DNA of 64,000 nucleotides from Pyrus communis (GCF_963583255.1 NC_084809.1:7301501-7365500); one strand, 5' to 3'. Shown: positions 10,577-24,227, numbered from the stretch's first letter. Program-made: numbers and translations. The notes: generated from the letters alone by a model not told the origin.

Positions 10577-10956
10577 GTTTTTGCGCCATCCCAAGACCAA
10601 GGAGAATGCATGTGAGAAAATGTGATGAGTTTTAAACTCATCACTCACTCATTAGTCAAGTCAACCATTTTCCACTCAACTCTGATCTGCCAATTTGCCA
10701 ATTGCCATATGGTTTTAATTTGAATAGGTTTAAGGATTAGGTTTGGTTGGATTTCAACCATTAGATTTCGGATTAAAAGCATTAGGTTGAACGATTAGAT
10801 TTGGTTGGATTTCAACCATTACATTTCATAGATTTGAAATCTGTTTACTATCTCATTTAATTGTTGTATGTTACCTCATTTAACTCAAATTTAATGATAT
10901 TTGGTCCTCCAATTTCTCGGATTTCCTAACGGATTTACTTTCTTTGGAAATTTCAG

Positions 10957-11002
10957 GAACCCTGATTCTGGGAGGAAGAATACACTGCATTGCCATCTTT
11001 AG
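10957..11002 (+). other. Exon-like fragment (weak)
   Basis: 46 bp between AATTTCAG and TTTAG/GTATAC, starting gaaccctgattctgggagga. Splice borders look good but the coding frame is ambiguous. Confidence 0.25.
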
Positions 11003-13292
11003 GTATACAATTCTGCACACTGATTACATGTTCAAAAGCCTAATTAGTTATACACCATTTTTTTTATTACCTTTGCAAAGCTTTTCTACTTAGATTTTAA
11101 ATATGTGATTAGTTTGTAAAGAATAAACGAGACAACTAATCATGGGTACATACTTCTTTTTCGATTTTATCCTCTGCATTGTTTCCTAAATGAAATTGGA
11201 TTCATAGATGTAGGGATACAGCAACAACTGAGGTGTGAATAAAAGGTCTAGCCGTAACGATTTTAGGGTTTAGAATTGATTCGAAAATATGAGAAAATGC
11301 TGCATTCTCTGTTTTTTTTTTTTTTTTTTTTTTTGTTTGTTGCTGTAGTGATTCCAACTTAGTATATACCCATTTTTATAGTACCATGAATAAAGAATAT
11401 GCAATTGCTAGGATCTCAATTTGATAATCCCATTATAAATGGATCTATATAAATCAAGGCTAATTCGGTCCAACTTGATATAGTATGACTTAATATAACA
11501 TATCCTTTGATCTTTATATTACTTATGGTTTTCTGTAGTGGTAGTTTAATTAAAATCGAAAAATGTAATAACAATGAGGTTACTCATTCATTATATTTTA
11601 ATATTTTCTAGGTTTTAAATTAACTTTGATCTATCCAAATATGATGTTAATCGATTTTGAATCAATAAATAAGATTTGGTGATCCAAATAGGATTCAAAT
11701 CTGTTAATTCGATTTCAAATATGATGTTACATGTACTGTAGATTGGTCACAGCCTAATAAGAAGACTAACTGCAAGTGATTTAGCCCTTCATTCTCATTT
11801 TTTTTGTTCAGTCCAGTGGCAAGAAAAAATAAGGGTGCCTGAAAATCAGTTACCTAAGCATATATGTTTAACAGCTTCCTTCACTGTAGATTAATACCCA
11901 ATGATTCTAACCTATATTATATTGTTTATATACTTTTGGAAGTATGTCATAATCAATTTGATTTTCTATTGGTATGTGTGAAACCGATTTGATTCAGGTT
12001 ACAAGGTTGAGGGTTGCGGATAGTTAATAATGTTCAATAACCTTAGTTACAGTGCCATTCACTTAAATTTTGTTTTCAAGTTATAGAAATACGGCTTTTC
12101 ATTCTTACTTAATATAAGCTTTCATTACATCTTCAGTTTCACATCATTCATCATTGTATTTGCTAATATCAGTTTTTAGTGTGATAAGCTTACTGGTGTA
12201 TTGTTAAAAGGTAGTGAAATAATCTGTGCTTGACGACTTACCTGCTCAAACAGCGCTTTTTGTGTGTTTTGTTAACTGCTAAGTAGGTTTTTAGGAACTT
12301 TGTATTTTCATGTTTTCACGAATTTAGAAAACAGTTTTGATGATGGAGATTGCCTGTTGAGTGGGAGGACTTGGCTTTTGGGGACATGATAAATTCAAAT
12401 TTTAGCAGATGTTTGTTTCCTCCATTTTCCCAGTTTGTTGGTTTCTAATTTCTCTTTGGAATCAATTGAACCTCTTCAGTGTGGTGTGGTGTGAGTAGAT
12501 AACATTGTAATTGGTATTGTTTAAAGAATCCACAAAATGCTGTCTGTTTATCTCCTATCAGTTTAATCTTCTTCTCCTGGGTGAAGAGAATGAATTGGCA
12601 GAAAAAAGTTTTGATTTTGCTTATTGGGTTCAATCCTTTTCCTTCCACAAACTGTTTGGTTGCCGAGAAAACGATGGAACAGGAAGAAAATAAACATTGA
12701 TTTGGTTGTATTAATTTTTCCTCATTTGGGTAATTACAGATGCGTTCCTCTTATGTAAGAGATGAGTTCTTGAAACCAGAAGAAGTTATTGTTGAATTGA
12801 TGCTGAATTAGATGCATTTAGATTTAATTAGTTATGAATTATCCATTTTTCTAATCAGCCATTCATTCTTTTCCTTTTCAACATGAGTTGGCCAAAATTT
12901 TCTTTAACCATTGAATGAAGTGAAAACGGATGTTGGTTTGGTAGATGGTTTTATGAAATTCAGTTGATGAAACTGAACCATGTAGTTGAATTTAGCTCAG
13001 TTATGTGCTGGTTCGAGTTTTCTCATGTCTCTGTTTCTTCAGTTTCATATGGAAACAGACCTTCTGCTTATTTTTTTCCTTTGAACAGTTGTGGTTACAA
13101 AATTAGCTACTTGAACGAGTCCTCAACACTTTCTATTTTTAATTACATCTTGAAATGGCTGCCTACACTGTATGACACATCGACATCCTCAAATGAATGC
13201 TTCTTCTTTTATTAGAGTTGCAATAATCTTCCTATACATGTTGTAATACCCACATGAGCTTGCCAAAGGTACTGACTGGGTGCTAATTTCAG
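11003..13292. other. AT-rich sequence without recognisable gene
   Basis: Holds a 23-base T run at 11312-11334 and scattered short open frames without motifs. Nothing else can be supported. Confidence 0.4.
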
Positions 13293-13376
13293 GTTCACGT
13301 ACAAGGTAAAGTTCCATAAGGAGGTGCAAGCAGAAGAAGAATTGGCATCACCCTTCAGTATTTCAACCAAAAGGAG
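13293..13376 (+). other. Exon-like fragment
   Basis: 84 bp between AATTTCAG and AAGGAG/GTAACC. One frame reads FTYKVKFHKEVQAEEELASP, then FSISTKRR, without a stop. Not recognised. Confidence 0.35.
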
Positions 13377-13774
13377 GTAACCTTTATAAATGATTTATAC
13401 AAGCTTCTCTGTTTTGTATCTCTGAAATTTGAGTTCTTTCACTACAAATGTGAATAGGGATTACTAAATATTTCGCATTTTTTTTTTCTATGGGCCATTT
13501 GTGTTCTATTTCAGTTGTATTTTGAGTCGTGTAATATAAATTGCATACAAAAGGCTAAAGAAGTAAATCCAGTATACAAGCTCTCACGGTGAAGTTGAAG
13601 TTGAAACTACACTATGGAATGTTAAATATTTAGTCTAAATTTGAAGACCGAAAAATAAAATAACTTAGAAGCTAAAATGAGTACAGTTAACTTTTTAGCC
13701 TCAAATATCCTTAGACGGGTACAAAATTTTGACCACAACATCCAAAATTTTGATCCCAACAACGTCGATAAACA

Positions 13775-13895
13775 TGATGTCAGACGACTAATTCCAAAAC
13801 ACATTTTAACTGCTTTATCCAGCTGATAATTCAGAACATTATCAAGCATAAATGACTGGTCGTCAGTTAAACCCTTCTGAGATTTACCCTTTGTT
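13775..13895. repeat. Dispersed repeat (partner 10100-10225)
   Basis: Second copy of the 125-bp repeat, about 3.67 kb downstream of the first; sequence on both sides differs. Confidence 0.7.
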
Positions 13896-14289
13896 TTCTT
13901 TAAAATTGTAATGGATGTTTATAAGCTGTTTAGTTGGGTGTTGGGGAGATTAGGCTGTTGAGTGCACTGTTTCGTACAATGTTAGAGTGAGGTTTCTGTC
14001 TTTAAGAAATGGAGAAACAATCTAATTTTTCTCATATAGTGGAAGGTATTAATTTAGACTAATCAATGTTATTTAAGATCCCATCTTTTTTTATCTTTTC
14101 TAAAATTTTTCGCACTCCTATCAAAATTATCTTTCCTTTGAATATCATATCAAGTGAGATAATGTAAAACATAATTCCTCATGCATGTTCTGTATTTTAA
14201 TTTATTCTGGACAGATGCTGGCCAAAATTTATTTGTTGTTCTAAAATCCATAATTTCCTTATTTGTATTATGTCTGCTCAACTTCGGTT

Positions 14290-14510
14290 TAGCCAAAATA
14301 GTATATTTATCAATATATACCTAAGTATATGTCTAAATATATGTATAGGCATCTGCATAGCTATATGTATATGTATGCATATATACATCTGTATGTACAT
14401 GTGTATGTATGCATCTGTGTGTGTATGTACATGCCTATATAGGTATGCATGCATAGATGTGTATATAACTATATATGCATCTTTTTTTTTACGTCCATGC
14501 ATATAATATG
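14290..14510. repeat. TATG/TGTA-type degenerate microsatellite
   Basis: About 200 bp of alternating purine-pyrimidine sequence rich in tatgtat, gcatata and gtgtatg. It produces open frames on both strands, which I attribute to composition. Confidence 0.75.
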
Positions 14511-15059
14511 ATCATTGAATCTGTTGTCAAGACATACTATATTAAGGATCTTGCAATCATGAATTTGGCTGAAATGACTATTAGTACTGATTCAAGTGTT
14601 TAATCTTTTTGATTGTGGAATGTTTAATATTTAAAACTATTTAGTCATTATTCTTAAGATATAAAGTCAATAATGAAGGCAAGCCAATTGAGGTGTTTCT
14701 ATTTGTATCAGTTCAGGCTCTAAAAAATTAGTGTTTGTTTTCGACAATTTTTTATATTTTCTATTATTTTAGGCTGTACATGAAGTGTAATGTAGTATGC
14801 ATGCTAGGTCATGAACCATTATTTGCTCTATTTAGCCTATTCCTTCTAAAACCAACGTTCTCACACTCTAACCCCTGTACTAATTCAAAACCGATTACGA
14901 TACCTCATCCTTACTTTAGGCCTTTAAATTAATATGGTGACAGAAGATGCATTCCCATTGTTAGCAACTTTTCTTTCGTTAAATGTGAATTTGTCGTACA
15001 TTAAGTCCATTGAACTATCCCAGTTAGAGTCCATTGCACTGTCGCAAATTGAGTTACTT

Positions 15060-16030
15060 TTCCTGTATCCATTTGTTTGCGCTTCGAATTCTAACTCTCA
15101 ATCTCATTGATTTGTTGTAGTTTAGATCAAGGTGTTATTGCAACGTTGTGATCTGCTCTTCTTGCTGCCTTTCATCTAAGGATCCGCACCTATTGCATCT
15201 GAATCAAGGCTTTGGTATGTCACCTAAACTAAGATACATTGTTTCCCCGTGCTTTCTGGTTGAGTTAATGCAGATTTATCATGTTTCAGTCGATTGTTTG
15301 GTTTTATCAGCTTATGTCATTCGTTTGCTACCTCCTTTGTTTTCATTCTTCGTTATCTCTGTGATCTTTTGATACTTCACAAGTTCATTGGTTTCTTTGT
15401 TTCTATTGGTTTTAACTTAGTCTCAACCATTCTATTATTGTTCAAAGGTGCATTGGTGTCATCTATAATTTTGCTTTAACCGAGTGTTCCTAATTCTTAG
15501 TCGAATGTTGTTAGCCATTTTATATGTTTTTTTTTGTCAATTGCTTTCTTTCTTTGTCGCGTTTTGAATCTTCCAAACCACTCTTCAAACCTTAGTTACT
15601 TTGCTTGGTTGGTGTGCTTGGTGTGGTTGGTGTTTTCGTTAGGTTTTCCTAAGAGTCAACCCTCTCATCCGTCCCAAAGTACATTAATAAGTGCTGTTAA
15701 TAACTACGCTCTCCGAACAAATCTAAGTTATTTCCAAAAAACTCACCGCTTCTATATTTGAGTTTTAAAAAATTTTGACAATGTTATTTGAAGATCTACA
15801 AGCTAAACACATTTTTCTTTCTAAAATACACTTGAAATCGTAGTAATTCACCAAAAGAACAAGTTCAGTTGGATGAAACAGTTTAGATTTTGTTTAAAAG
15901 GTTTTTTGGTGGTATCTACACGTTTGGTTAGTGCAAGAAGATTTGAATTTTTTTGCTCTTGCTTTCCTCCACTGTAACGGCTTTTTGGGCTTTCACTGTA
16001 TAAAGATGGAACAGTTGTTAGATAAGATAA
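15060..16030. repeat. Degenerate 1.4-kb duplication, copy 1
   Basis: Ordered blocks match copy 2 at 16130-17490: tttgtttgcgcttcgaatt/tttgtttgcactt, ctgctcttgctgcctt, ttccccgtgctttc, ttagttactttg...ggttggt, ttataaaagaa-type tail, cgtagtaattcacc, and gttagataagataaa. Copy 1 lacks about 300 bp that in copy 2 hold most of the ORF at 17051-17464, so its version of that frame is broken. Confidence 0.65.
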
Positions 16031-16129
16031 AGCATTACTACAAACAACTAAGGGGAAATATGAAAGATCATAGAGAAAATTCTTAGTAGTTATACAATCA
16101 CGATTTAAGTTACTTTTATTGTAACTATT

Positions 16130-17490
16130 TGTTTGCACTTCAAATTATTAATCTCAGTCTCACTGCTTTTTCGCAGTTTAGATTGTGCTCACATTGTTCA
16201 ATCATAATCTGCTCTTGCTACTGCCTTTAATCAAGGGGTTCCGAACCATTACGTTTCAATCAACCCTTTGGTATGCTCTGAACTTCAATACATTGTTTCC
16301 CCATGCTTTCCATTTCAGATAGTGCGATTTTATAATTTTTAACATAACTGTTAGGTTTTTTCACCTCATATTAAACGTTTGTTCTAAGCTTTGTTTCTCA
16401 TTCTTCGTTATCTTTGTAACCTCTGATACTCCAAAGGTCCGATAGTTCGTTTTTTTTCGTTTAAATTTTGTCTATGCAATTATGTTATTGTGTGAAAGTC
16501 TCTGAGTCTCTGTAATTCTTATCTAACCTAGTGTTTTTAATTGTTTATCAAATGTTCTTTGTAACCTCTGTTTCTCCAAAGGTCCGATAGTTCTTTCTTT
16601 TTTTTGGTTTAAATTTTGTCTATGCAATTCTGTTATTGTGTAAAAGTCTCTTGGTGTCTCTATGATTCTTATCTAACCCAATGTTTTTAATTGTTTATCA
16701 AATGTTGTTAAGCATTTTATATGTTTTCTTTTGGTTGCTTCCTTTCTTTGTTACGTTCTCACTTTACCAATCCGTTCTTCGAAGGTTAGTTACTTTGGTT
16801 GGTTGGTCTTTTCGTTAGGTTTATCTGGTAGTCTACTGTCTCATCCTCCCCGAAGTGCTTTAATAAGTGATGTTAACAATTCCAATCTCTCAACAAACCA
16901 GACATATTTCCAAAAAAAAAATCACGACTTCTATATTTAAATTTTTAAATTTTTTTACTAATGTTATTCTAAGACCTACAAGCTAAACAGATTTTTCTAA
17001 CAAACATAAGTATTGACGTTATATTTAATTTGTGATTCAGGGTAGATAAAATGGTCAAAGAGATTGATCGAAGCGAACAGCAAATTCTAGGAGGAGTTTT
17101 GGTTAAAAATTTAAAGGAACTGATTGAGGCTCGAAACAATAACAGGATTCGAAGAACGATACAGATATATAGAGAAACTCCTCCAGGACCCAATACAAAG
17201 AAAGAAGTCAAAATAGAAAAAACAAGGATGGGTTTGCGTGTTTATGGTAAGGGTGCAAACCGAAACAAATTGGTCGTCCACACTATCCATTCACCTGCAA
17301 ATCGTAGTAATTCACCGAAAGAACAACTTCCGTTGAATGAAGAAGAACATTTTTTTTGGCGGGTTTTCGGTGGGATCTACAAGTTTGGTTGTTGCTACAA
17401 AATTGGAATTTTGTTGCTCTTTCTTGCCTCCACCGTAACATCCTTCTGGGTTTTTAATGTATAGAGACTTAACGGGTGTTAGATAAGATA
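16130..17490. repeat. Degenerate 1.4-kb duplication, copy 2
   Basis: Contains an internal 145-bp tandem repeat (16411-16700; tctttgtaacctctg at 16411 and 16556) and the 137-residue ORF at 17051-17464. Alternating conserved and diverged blocks suggest an old duplication. Confidence 0.65.
17051..17464 (+). CDS. Unidentified 137-residue ORF with C-terminal hydrophobic helix
   Basis: Unknown function. It starts ATG shortly after an acceptor-like TGATTCAG. The first 100 residues are charged (EIDRSEQQILGG, KELIEARNNNRIRR, TKKEVKIEKTRMGLRVYGKG); the C-terminus is one hydrophobic stretch (IGILLLFLASTVTSFWV) ending FNV and a stop, suggesting a tail-anchored or single-pass topology. The related copy at 15060-16030 has lost about 300 bp of it, so only this copy is open. 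It sits about 2.2 kb upstream of the RPA gene inside the proposed Helitron. It could be a genuine element gene, a captured exon, or chance. Confidence 0.35.
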   Translation: MVKEIDRSEQQILGGVLVKNLKELIEARNNNRIRRTIQIYRETPPGPNTKKEVKIEKTRMGLRVYGKGANRNKLVVHTIHSPANRSNSPKEQLPLNEEEHFFWRVFGGIYKFGCCYKIGILLLFLASTVTSFWVFNV

Positions 17491-19663
17491 AACGCCATGT
17501 AAACCTCTTTTGTTTTGTCATAACATCAATAATGTAAACAATTAACCCTTTTACCGTTCAAGGATGAAGTGTTAGCGTGCTAGGAATATGTTTCTCTGCT
17601 TATATATTTTTTCCATTTCTCTTTTTCTTGATAGGATCGTTTGACTCATGCTTCTTTGTTGGTTATACACTAATAAAACAGTTCTTCTATTAATGTTTTG
17701 ATATTATTCGTTTGTTTTTAAATTGCAACTTTAGTTGTTTTTATGAAGATTCTGTTCTCATTTTTAACTTTGAAAATTTTAGTTGGTCCCTCAACAATTT
17801 TTAATTGGTTACTCCAAAACATATGTTTTATGCTGTGTTAGTTCATTCTTTGCAGCCATATCTGAATTCTTAAAAACTATGGTAATTAATGTGGTTTTTC
17901 GGGTGGTTTTTCAAATGGGGAAAAAGGGGTGAGCGACGAATTTATATTATTATTCTCGGTTGGTATGTAACTATTTGAATATGGAAGGCATCGTATTATG
18001 CAAACAATGCAACAATTGTAAATAGAAAAGGTCCCTGCGGTGTGCAAAGGGTGGGTTTAGAGATGGTGAGGTTTGCCTAGGTGGCAAGATTAATGCTCAT
18101 GGTTTCGTAGTTGTGTTGATAACTGTGAAAACAGCCGACATTGGTCGCCTCACTGTTCCTCTACAACGATTTTAGTGTTTGGATCTTTAATGACTTCTCA
18201 ACTTAATGGTTTTTAACTACTTCAGAGTGATTCATAAAGTTGGATACGATTTTATTAGAGGGTGTCAATTTAAAAGTATGGATTAGGGGTTTACATTTTT
18301 AGGGTCTTCAGCTATGGATACAAAGTTGTTCATCACGTTAGACAAGAATTTCAAGTTGAATTATGACCATGATAAAATGTTTCTTATGTTTACTTACCTT
18401 GGAGTGACTTCAATCCATTTTTTCCACCATCACAGATTTTTCATGATTCTTTTCAATTTTTATTTCTTATAAATAAAATTGTTCCAGTCAACTTATCAAC
18501 GTGTTGACATGTTTAAGTGATGGTGCTTAAACTCAAAACATCCTGGAGTATTGTTGACATGTTTAAGTGGTGGTGCTTAAACTCCAAACATCCTGGAGTA
18601 TTTCTATCATTAATAATTTGTATCAAGCTCACCGTTTAATAAGAGTCCAACCTACAAACTTTGTGAAACGGAACAATGGAATCGCATCATAGATTTCTAT
18701 GTTTCCCTAAACATATTTAATGAAAAAGTTTTCCAACGTTTACAGGATCTAACATATACTGAATGCAAGCTTTAATCTTCGAACTCTCAAATGATGCATA
18801 TCCTTTAGCATCCATCACAAATGTTTCTATATGTTGTTCATTAACTACGTGAGGTGCAACTCCGTCTTCGACTGTTAAAATATATTTATTGTTGGAAATT
18901 AAGGGCTTAGACTCTTAAATATACACTTTTCATCTTGCACTATCTATCGGTCTAAAGTGAGTCAGACCTAAATAATTTGTTTGTTTCTGTCAAATTTATA
19001 AATGCATGTCTTATATTAATGTCATTGAGCCGTACATTAGTTTTTATAGTTCGATGTTTGTTCTGTCTTTGGCTTCTCTCTAATTATATACGTGTTTATA
19101 TTTTGTCTTCCTATTTCTCTAGGTTTTGTTTTTATCGTTGGAGTCCTGCACTGTTCTTTGGTGGCATTCATTCACAACTACACTTTCGTCTCTACAACGG
19201 TTAGATTTTTGTCCCTTTAAACAACCTTTAACTTTTTATTTTTTATTTTTACTCTTTTCTCGGTTTACATGTTCAATCGTCAATGCATGCTTTTTTGGAT
19301 CATAGTAACGTCGTTATTCGATATTTATGCTGCTTTCCTTTATCACCATTTTTTTTGCAATCATCGTTCACTTTAATCATTAATTTTCCACTCTGCACTG
19401 ACAACTATATGTTGCGCTATCCAGAGTCACCTCAAAAAAGGGTCTCAAAATCGTTATTGCTCACAATAGCGACATGCCCTACGGTTATACAAAAAACATA
19501 GTTTATAAAGATGTTTTAAAACATTTACAAGAAGGTATAACTTTGTATTATTATTTTGTGCATTTGTTTATTTTTGTAAACATGACTTCACTACTTAGTT
19601 GTTAAATCACGTTATTCAATTTTGAATTTAATTTGGTCCTAAATTGTTTATATATCTAGATTA
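17491..19663. other. Non-coding lead-in to RPA gene, with 50-bp tandem repeat
   Basis: No gene recognised. Holds a 50-bp tandem pair (18503-18552 and 18553-18602; gttgacatgtttaagtg start) and a segment near 18900-19060 similar to 22470-22610 (aaataatttgt, catacac/tacactt blocks), so parts of this region are internally duplicated. Confidence 0.5.
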
Positions 19664-20128
19664 ATGGAGGAGCAAGCAATTCGTTTTCTGACGCCATACC
19701 AGCCAGCAAACAAACTCCACATCAGGGTATGCAGAATATGGGTCACGAAAAGCATTGGAGATAATCCTCAACCTATAAGTCTTGATTGCGTCTTCGTTGA
19801 CAAGGATGTAAGATTTTTACACCTTCTTACTTATCGTTAAATGCTAGCATTTTTAAGTATCCAAATGTGCATGCCATGTTCTCCGTACAACAAACTTTGT
19901 AATCAAACATAGACTAAATTCCACAAAGAAACTGATTTATACACTTTGCTACCCAATTATGCATCGCTTACATAATTACCATTTGTCTGATTAATTGTTT
20001 CACTAGATATGATCTTGGGCTTAACATTAAATTTATACTGGGTTAACAAGTTCATGCAAATAAACAACAAATGAAAAACCTATTTTCTCCATATGATGGC
20101 ATGGCTTTCAATAAATTTTCTTCAAAAC

Positions 20129-20161
<33 letters not shown>

Positions 20162-23100
20162 AGTGCACCATGCACACTTTTCCTATCTTTGGATTTCACT
20201 ACAAATATTATATTTCGTTCTGTTTGAGGAAGCTTTTATGCCTCTAGAAACAAAACTAAGTATGAACTATCAAGTCTTCTTTTCCTTAATTTTTCTTCAT
20301 TGTTTTTTAACCTTTACAAATCAAACTAAATGTCATTTTGCAAGGTTGCTTCAACTACTACCGATTTGATTCTTTGAATAATCTCCACTGTTATCTTGCA
20401 TATGATCTTAAATGCTATCTAAGTAGCCACAAGTAGACTATATTGCATGTTTACGTGATTCTTAAACTATATGCATTAAATGTTATCCCACTCATTTAGT
20501 ATTATGTCTAATCTTAAAATTCTCCTTCTAAAAGAGAGATGCGGTTCACGGAACCATCAACGGTTGAGACATCCAATTTTTTTTGGACCATCTAAGTGTC
20601 GGCAATGCATATGAAATCAACAAATTTCGTGTCATTCACAACAAGAGATCGAGCAAGGTTGTCCCTCATGCAGCTATCATTGAATTGAATAGGAAAACCA
20701 CGATCGTTCCTATTCACAAAACAACTCAAGAACTCCCAATGCACTGGTTCAATTTAATTGAGCTTAATCAACTTCATCAGAGAATCGACAACGATGTTGA
20801 GCTTACAGGTAACAAATTTAGTTTCAAGTGCCGCTCAAACATCTAAGTTGATCATTTATATGTTTTTGTTGCCTTCAGTGTCCACTCATTCCTCCCATTA
20901 AATATTATATGTAGATGTGTTTGGTTGCCTAACGGCTGTGCAGCCAACTGAAGAAATCACTATCCAGAACACAAGAGTTGCAAAGAAGAGAAATCTAAAC
21001 TTGCAAAACATTAGGTAATTTCTATTTACGTTAAACTCTAAATATTATTTATATGCCACCCTATTTATGACATATACCAAACCATCATCTTTTGTATTAC
21101 CTACAGAGACGAAACAGTGAGAATAACCTTATGGGGAGAGACTGCAACAGGTTTTGAGACCAGTGGAATACAAGCACTTTTGCCACCCGTATTTTGTGCT
21201 TTCACAAGCCTGAAAGTAAAACAATACCAAGGTTATACCATGCCATGCTTTATCTAACTACTTAAAGTTTCAGTTTGTTAATTGTTATCTCATATTTACA
21301 GGAAAACCTGTTCTCGGAAGCACAGGATCAACCGTTTGTGTTTTCAATCCAGAGATTCCACAACTCTCTGAATACAAACACAAGTAAATCGACAACCCTT
21401 CTTTAATAACTTTTTCGTTTATATTTCTTCGATTAATCTTTCTCGCCCTAAACATGCACAAAACAGGTTTAAGCATAGCAGATCACCTCTTCAAATCCTA
21501 CCCACCTCAGCTGAGATGTATACGGGCCGTGCAGTCAGTGCTACTACTGAGTCAAAAACAATTGACGAATTGCTTTTACTTGATCCTGCCTTGCACAAGG
21601 TTAGTTTGTCATCACCAAACAATTCACCGAAACCACCTCTTTTTACTAATAGATTTTCGTGCTGCATCTAACTTGACCATCTCTTGCTTTGCTTCTCTAT
21701 CTGTTTATACTCCATGTTTGAATAGTTAATTTCAAAACCTTATGTTTCCATAACAGAATGCAAGTTTCGTATGCCAAGCAACTATTGTTGAATTTGATTT
21801 GACTAAGGGCTGGTGGTACAAATCATGCCCGTCTTGCCATAAAGTTGTCAAGAAAAACTCTGAATCGTTTGAGTGCAATGAACATGGGTTCATAAACAGA
21901 TTACCCGAACCATGGTAATATACTTTTACACCTATTTTACATATGATGCTTATAATACGTTGCTGAATCCTTTTTTATTATCTTGCGATTATGACAAATA
22001 AGTCGTCTCCCCAAGGATTACATAATACATAAATGATCCTTCATCCATACAAAGGATGCCCCTATGGTGTGCATCCCAGGCCTTGCTATAAAAAATTCAT
22101 TCAACAATCATTTCGAAAATTCTTCTTTGGTTATCACTTTCTGCTTAACAGCTGTGATTCTAAATACGACCATTGTCAAATATCCTTTTAAATTTGTTCC
22201 AATTAAGAATTGTAGCCTACAACAATCTATTTTCTGTGTCATTGGGTTGCACTCATCCTTATTTTATGTGTTTTAGTCGTGCTTATTCATATTTACACAT
22301 GTTCATTAGTTTGGAATTAAACTTCCAGTGCACAACTTTTGAACATCATATTAATTGTTAAACTATGCCTTACAAACTTTGGGAACCATCATTTCCATTT
22401 GTGCTTCTACATTATAGAGCCAGCAGCTAAAATCAGCTTATAATGTTGTTCCATGATTCATTAACTCAAAACTTTCAAACATACACTTCTCATTCTGCAC
22501 AATATGTTGATGTGAGGTAAATTAATTCTAAATAATTTGTCTTTCTATCCATTTTATACATGCATACCCTGCATTACAGTGGTTCTATTGCATTTGGTAC
22601 ATTACCCACAAGATTGCTATTAGCAGTATTGTTTTCCTAACAACCAAATATCCTCATCTTACCTAGGTTCAAAATAGATCTTATTGTGGAAGATAGCACA
22701 AATCAGCACAACTTCCTCATGATAGGAAGACATGCCGAAAAAATACTTCGTGTTTCTTGCCACACTCTGGTGATAGAGGATGGACATGAGGATCCTTTCA
22801 TACTTCCACCAGCTCTAAAAAATTTGGTCGGCACAACAAAACAATTTCAGCTCTCTTTTGGAAATCAAAACACTGACTTTGGAAAGACAGACTTCATAGT
22901 TCATGGACTACTCCAAGATCAACCGCTTTCAAGCCCAACAATTGCCTTGGTCACACCAAAAACACCTACTCCCTCCGTAGGAATACATATTATGACTCAA
23001 GCGACCCCCAGCACAGTGATGCCTTCTCACCGACCAAATCAACAACCCCAGTTAGTTGCACCCACAAAGACTTCAAAAAGAGCATTGTTTCCTAATGAAC

Positions 23101-24227
23101 CGGACAAATCTAACAGGTAAAGTTTTCTCTTGCTTTAAAATCTCATGTGTAAATCTTCCAAACCATACTTCTCTTAGGTATACTACAATTTTAGACTTAT
23201 AGTGTTTACAATCTTCCAAACCATGCTTCTCTTAGGTATACTACAATTTTAGACTTATAGTGTTTACAATTTGATACCCCATTGACCATGGGATTCCATT
23301 TAACTCCTTTTTTTTTTATTGGTTTGTTATGTTTGAACTTTGATTAGCCAAAACAATGTTCAACGATATTTCAGTCTTCTTTTGATGAAGTTCTCAATTC
23401 AAGAGCATATATATATATATATATATTTGAATTTTTACTATTTAAATTGTGTTGAGCTTGCATCTGACTTAGTGCTGGTGTTTGTGAGTTTCTAAATTTC
23501 TTCCAATAGCTTACTTTTAGTTGCTTTTGATTATATATTTCTCTTCAGAACAATTCTTCCACTTGCATTCTTACCAACTATACTATTGCAAACCAAGCCA
23601 ACATATTTGAGCTCTCTTTTTTCTTACTATAGGTTTCATAATGAACATCTACTTCTTCTTTGCTTTTTCAACACTTGATTTGATTGCACATGATTTTTTG
23701 TTGTTTTTGTACCTGTATCACTAATTTTAACACTGGAAGGCCGTGCTGCATTCACTGTATCAATAATTCTAACACAGCAGAAATCAAACTGATTTCCATG
23801 TTTCTTTACTTCTTGCCGCAAGGGAGAAATGAAATTTACACAAAGCTGGGTTTCCAAAGTTGTCTTCTTTCACTGGTCCCATTCTCCCTTCCCTAGATGT
23901 TCTCTAACCTTATAAATTTGTACCTTCATTGACAGCAAAAAACCTCGCGGCGACCAAACAGACACAACCAATTCTGCTAGAATTGCTAAAGAATTCCACA
24001 ATCTGGTTGTCCCCAAAATTGAACCAGCAGACAAAGTGCTGATAGCCACACTCAGAACAAAATCTCAAACCAAAAAAACCAAAGATAGGTAAATTACAAT
24101 TTGTTTTTCCAGCAGACACCTACATAACAAACATCATGGTAGCATTTGTTAAACTATAATTTATATTCTTTGTTATAGTGCGGAAAATGTCCACTCTCAG
24201 GAAAAGTTAACACCACAATCTCCGTGA
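19664..24227 (+). pseudogene. RPA1-like (RPA70) protein of Helitron type
   Basis: Large-subunit single-stranded-DNA-binding protein related to replication protein A; in plants such genes are carried by Helitrons. Ten exons with GT-AG borders: 19664-19807, 20535-20808, 20915-21014, 21107-21231, 21302-21383, 21467-21599, 21757-21914, 22667-23116, 23936-24088, 24179-24227; 1668 nt, 555 residues if read through. An N-terminal OB fold starts RFLTPYQPANKLHIRVCRIW; a second contains VRITLWGETATGFE; a zinc finger in exon 7 reads WWYKSCPSCHKVV with FECNEHG; the tail has a basic KKPRGD near 425-490. Exon 2 contains an in-frame TGA (about codon 59, TING-stop-DIQFFLD) while the frame stays open on both sides, so the gene is probably dead, or a recent null. 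No Rep/helicase gene was seen in the window. Confidence 0.85.
23152..23267. repeat. 58-bp tandem pair in RPA intron 8
   Basis: aatcttccaaaccat begins at 23152 and 23210; the two units differ at about one base (catactt/catgctt). A TA microsatellite follows at 23408-23426. Confidence 0.9.

Noticed and set aside
10433..10648. Proline/histidine-rich ORFs on the minus strand
   Set aside because: Antisense of the GGTGGA tract; no start context or splice support.
14270..14506. Overlapping 74-78 residue ORFs on both strands
   Set aside because: They arise from the TATG/GTAT microsatellite; the translated products are low-complexity Y/I/M/C or H/I/Y strings.
17590..17620. TCTCTGCTTATATATTTTTTCC as a Helitron 5' end
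   Set aside because: Looks like a TC-start AT-rich terminus but is preceded by T instead of A and has no support from copies; too weak to report as a boundary.
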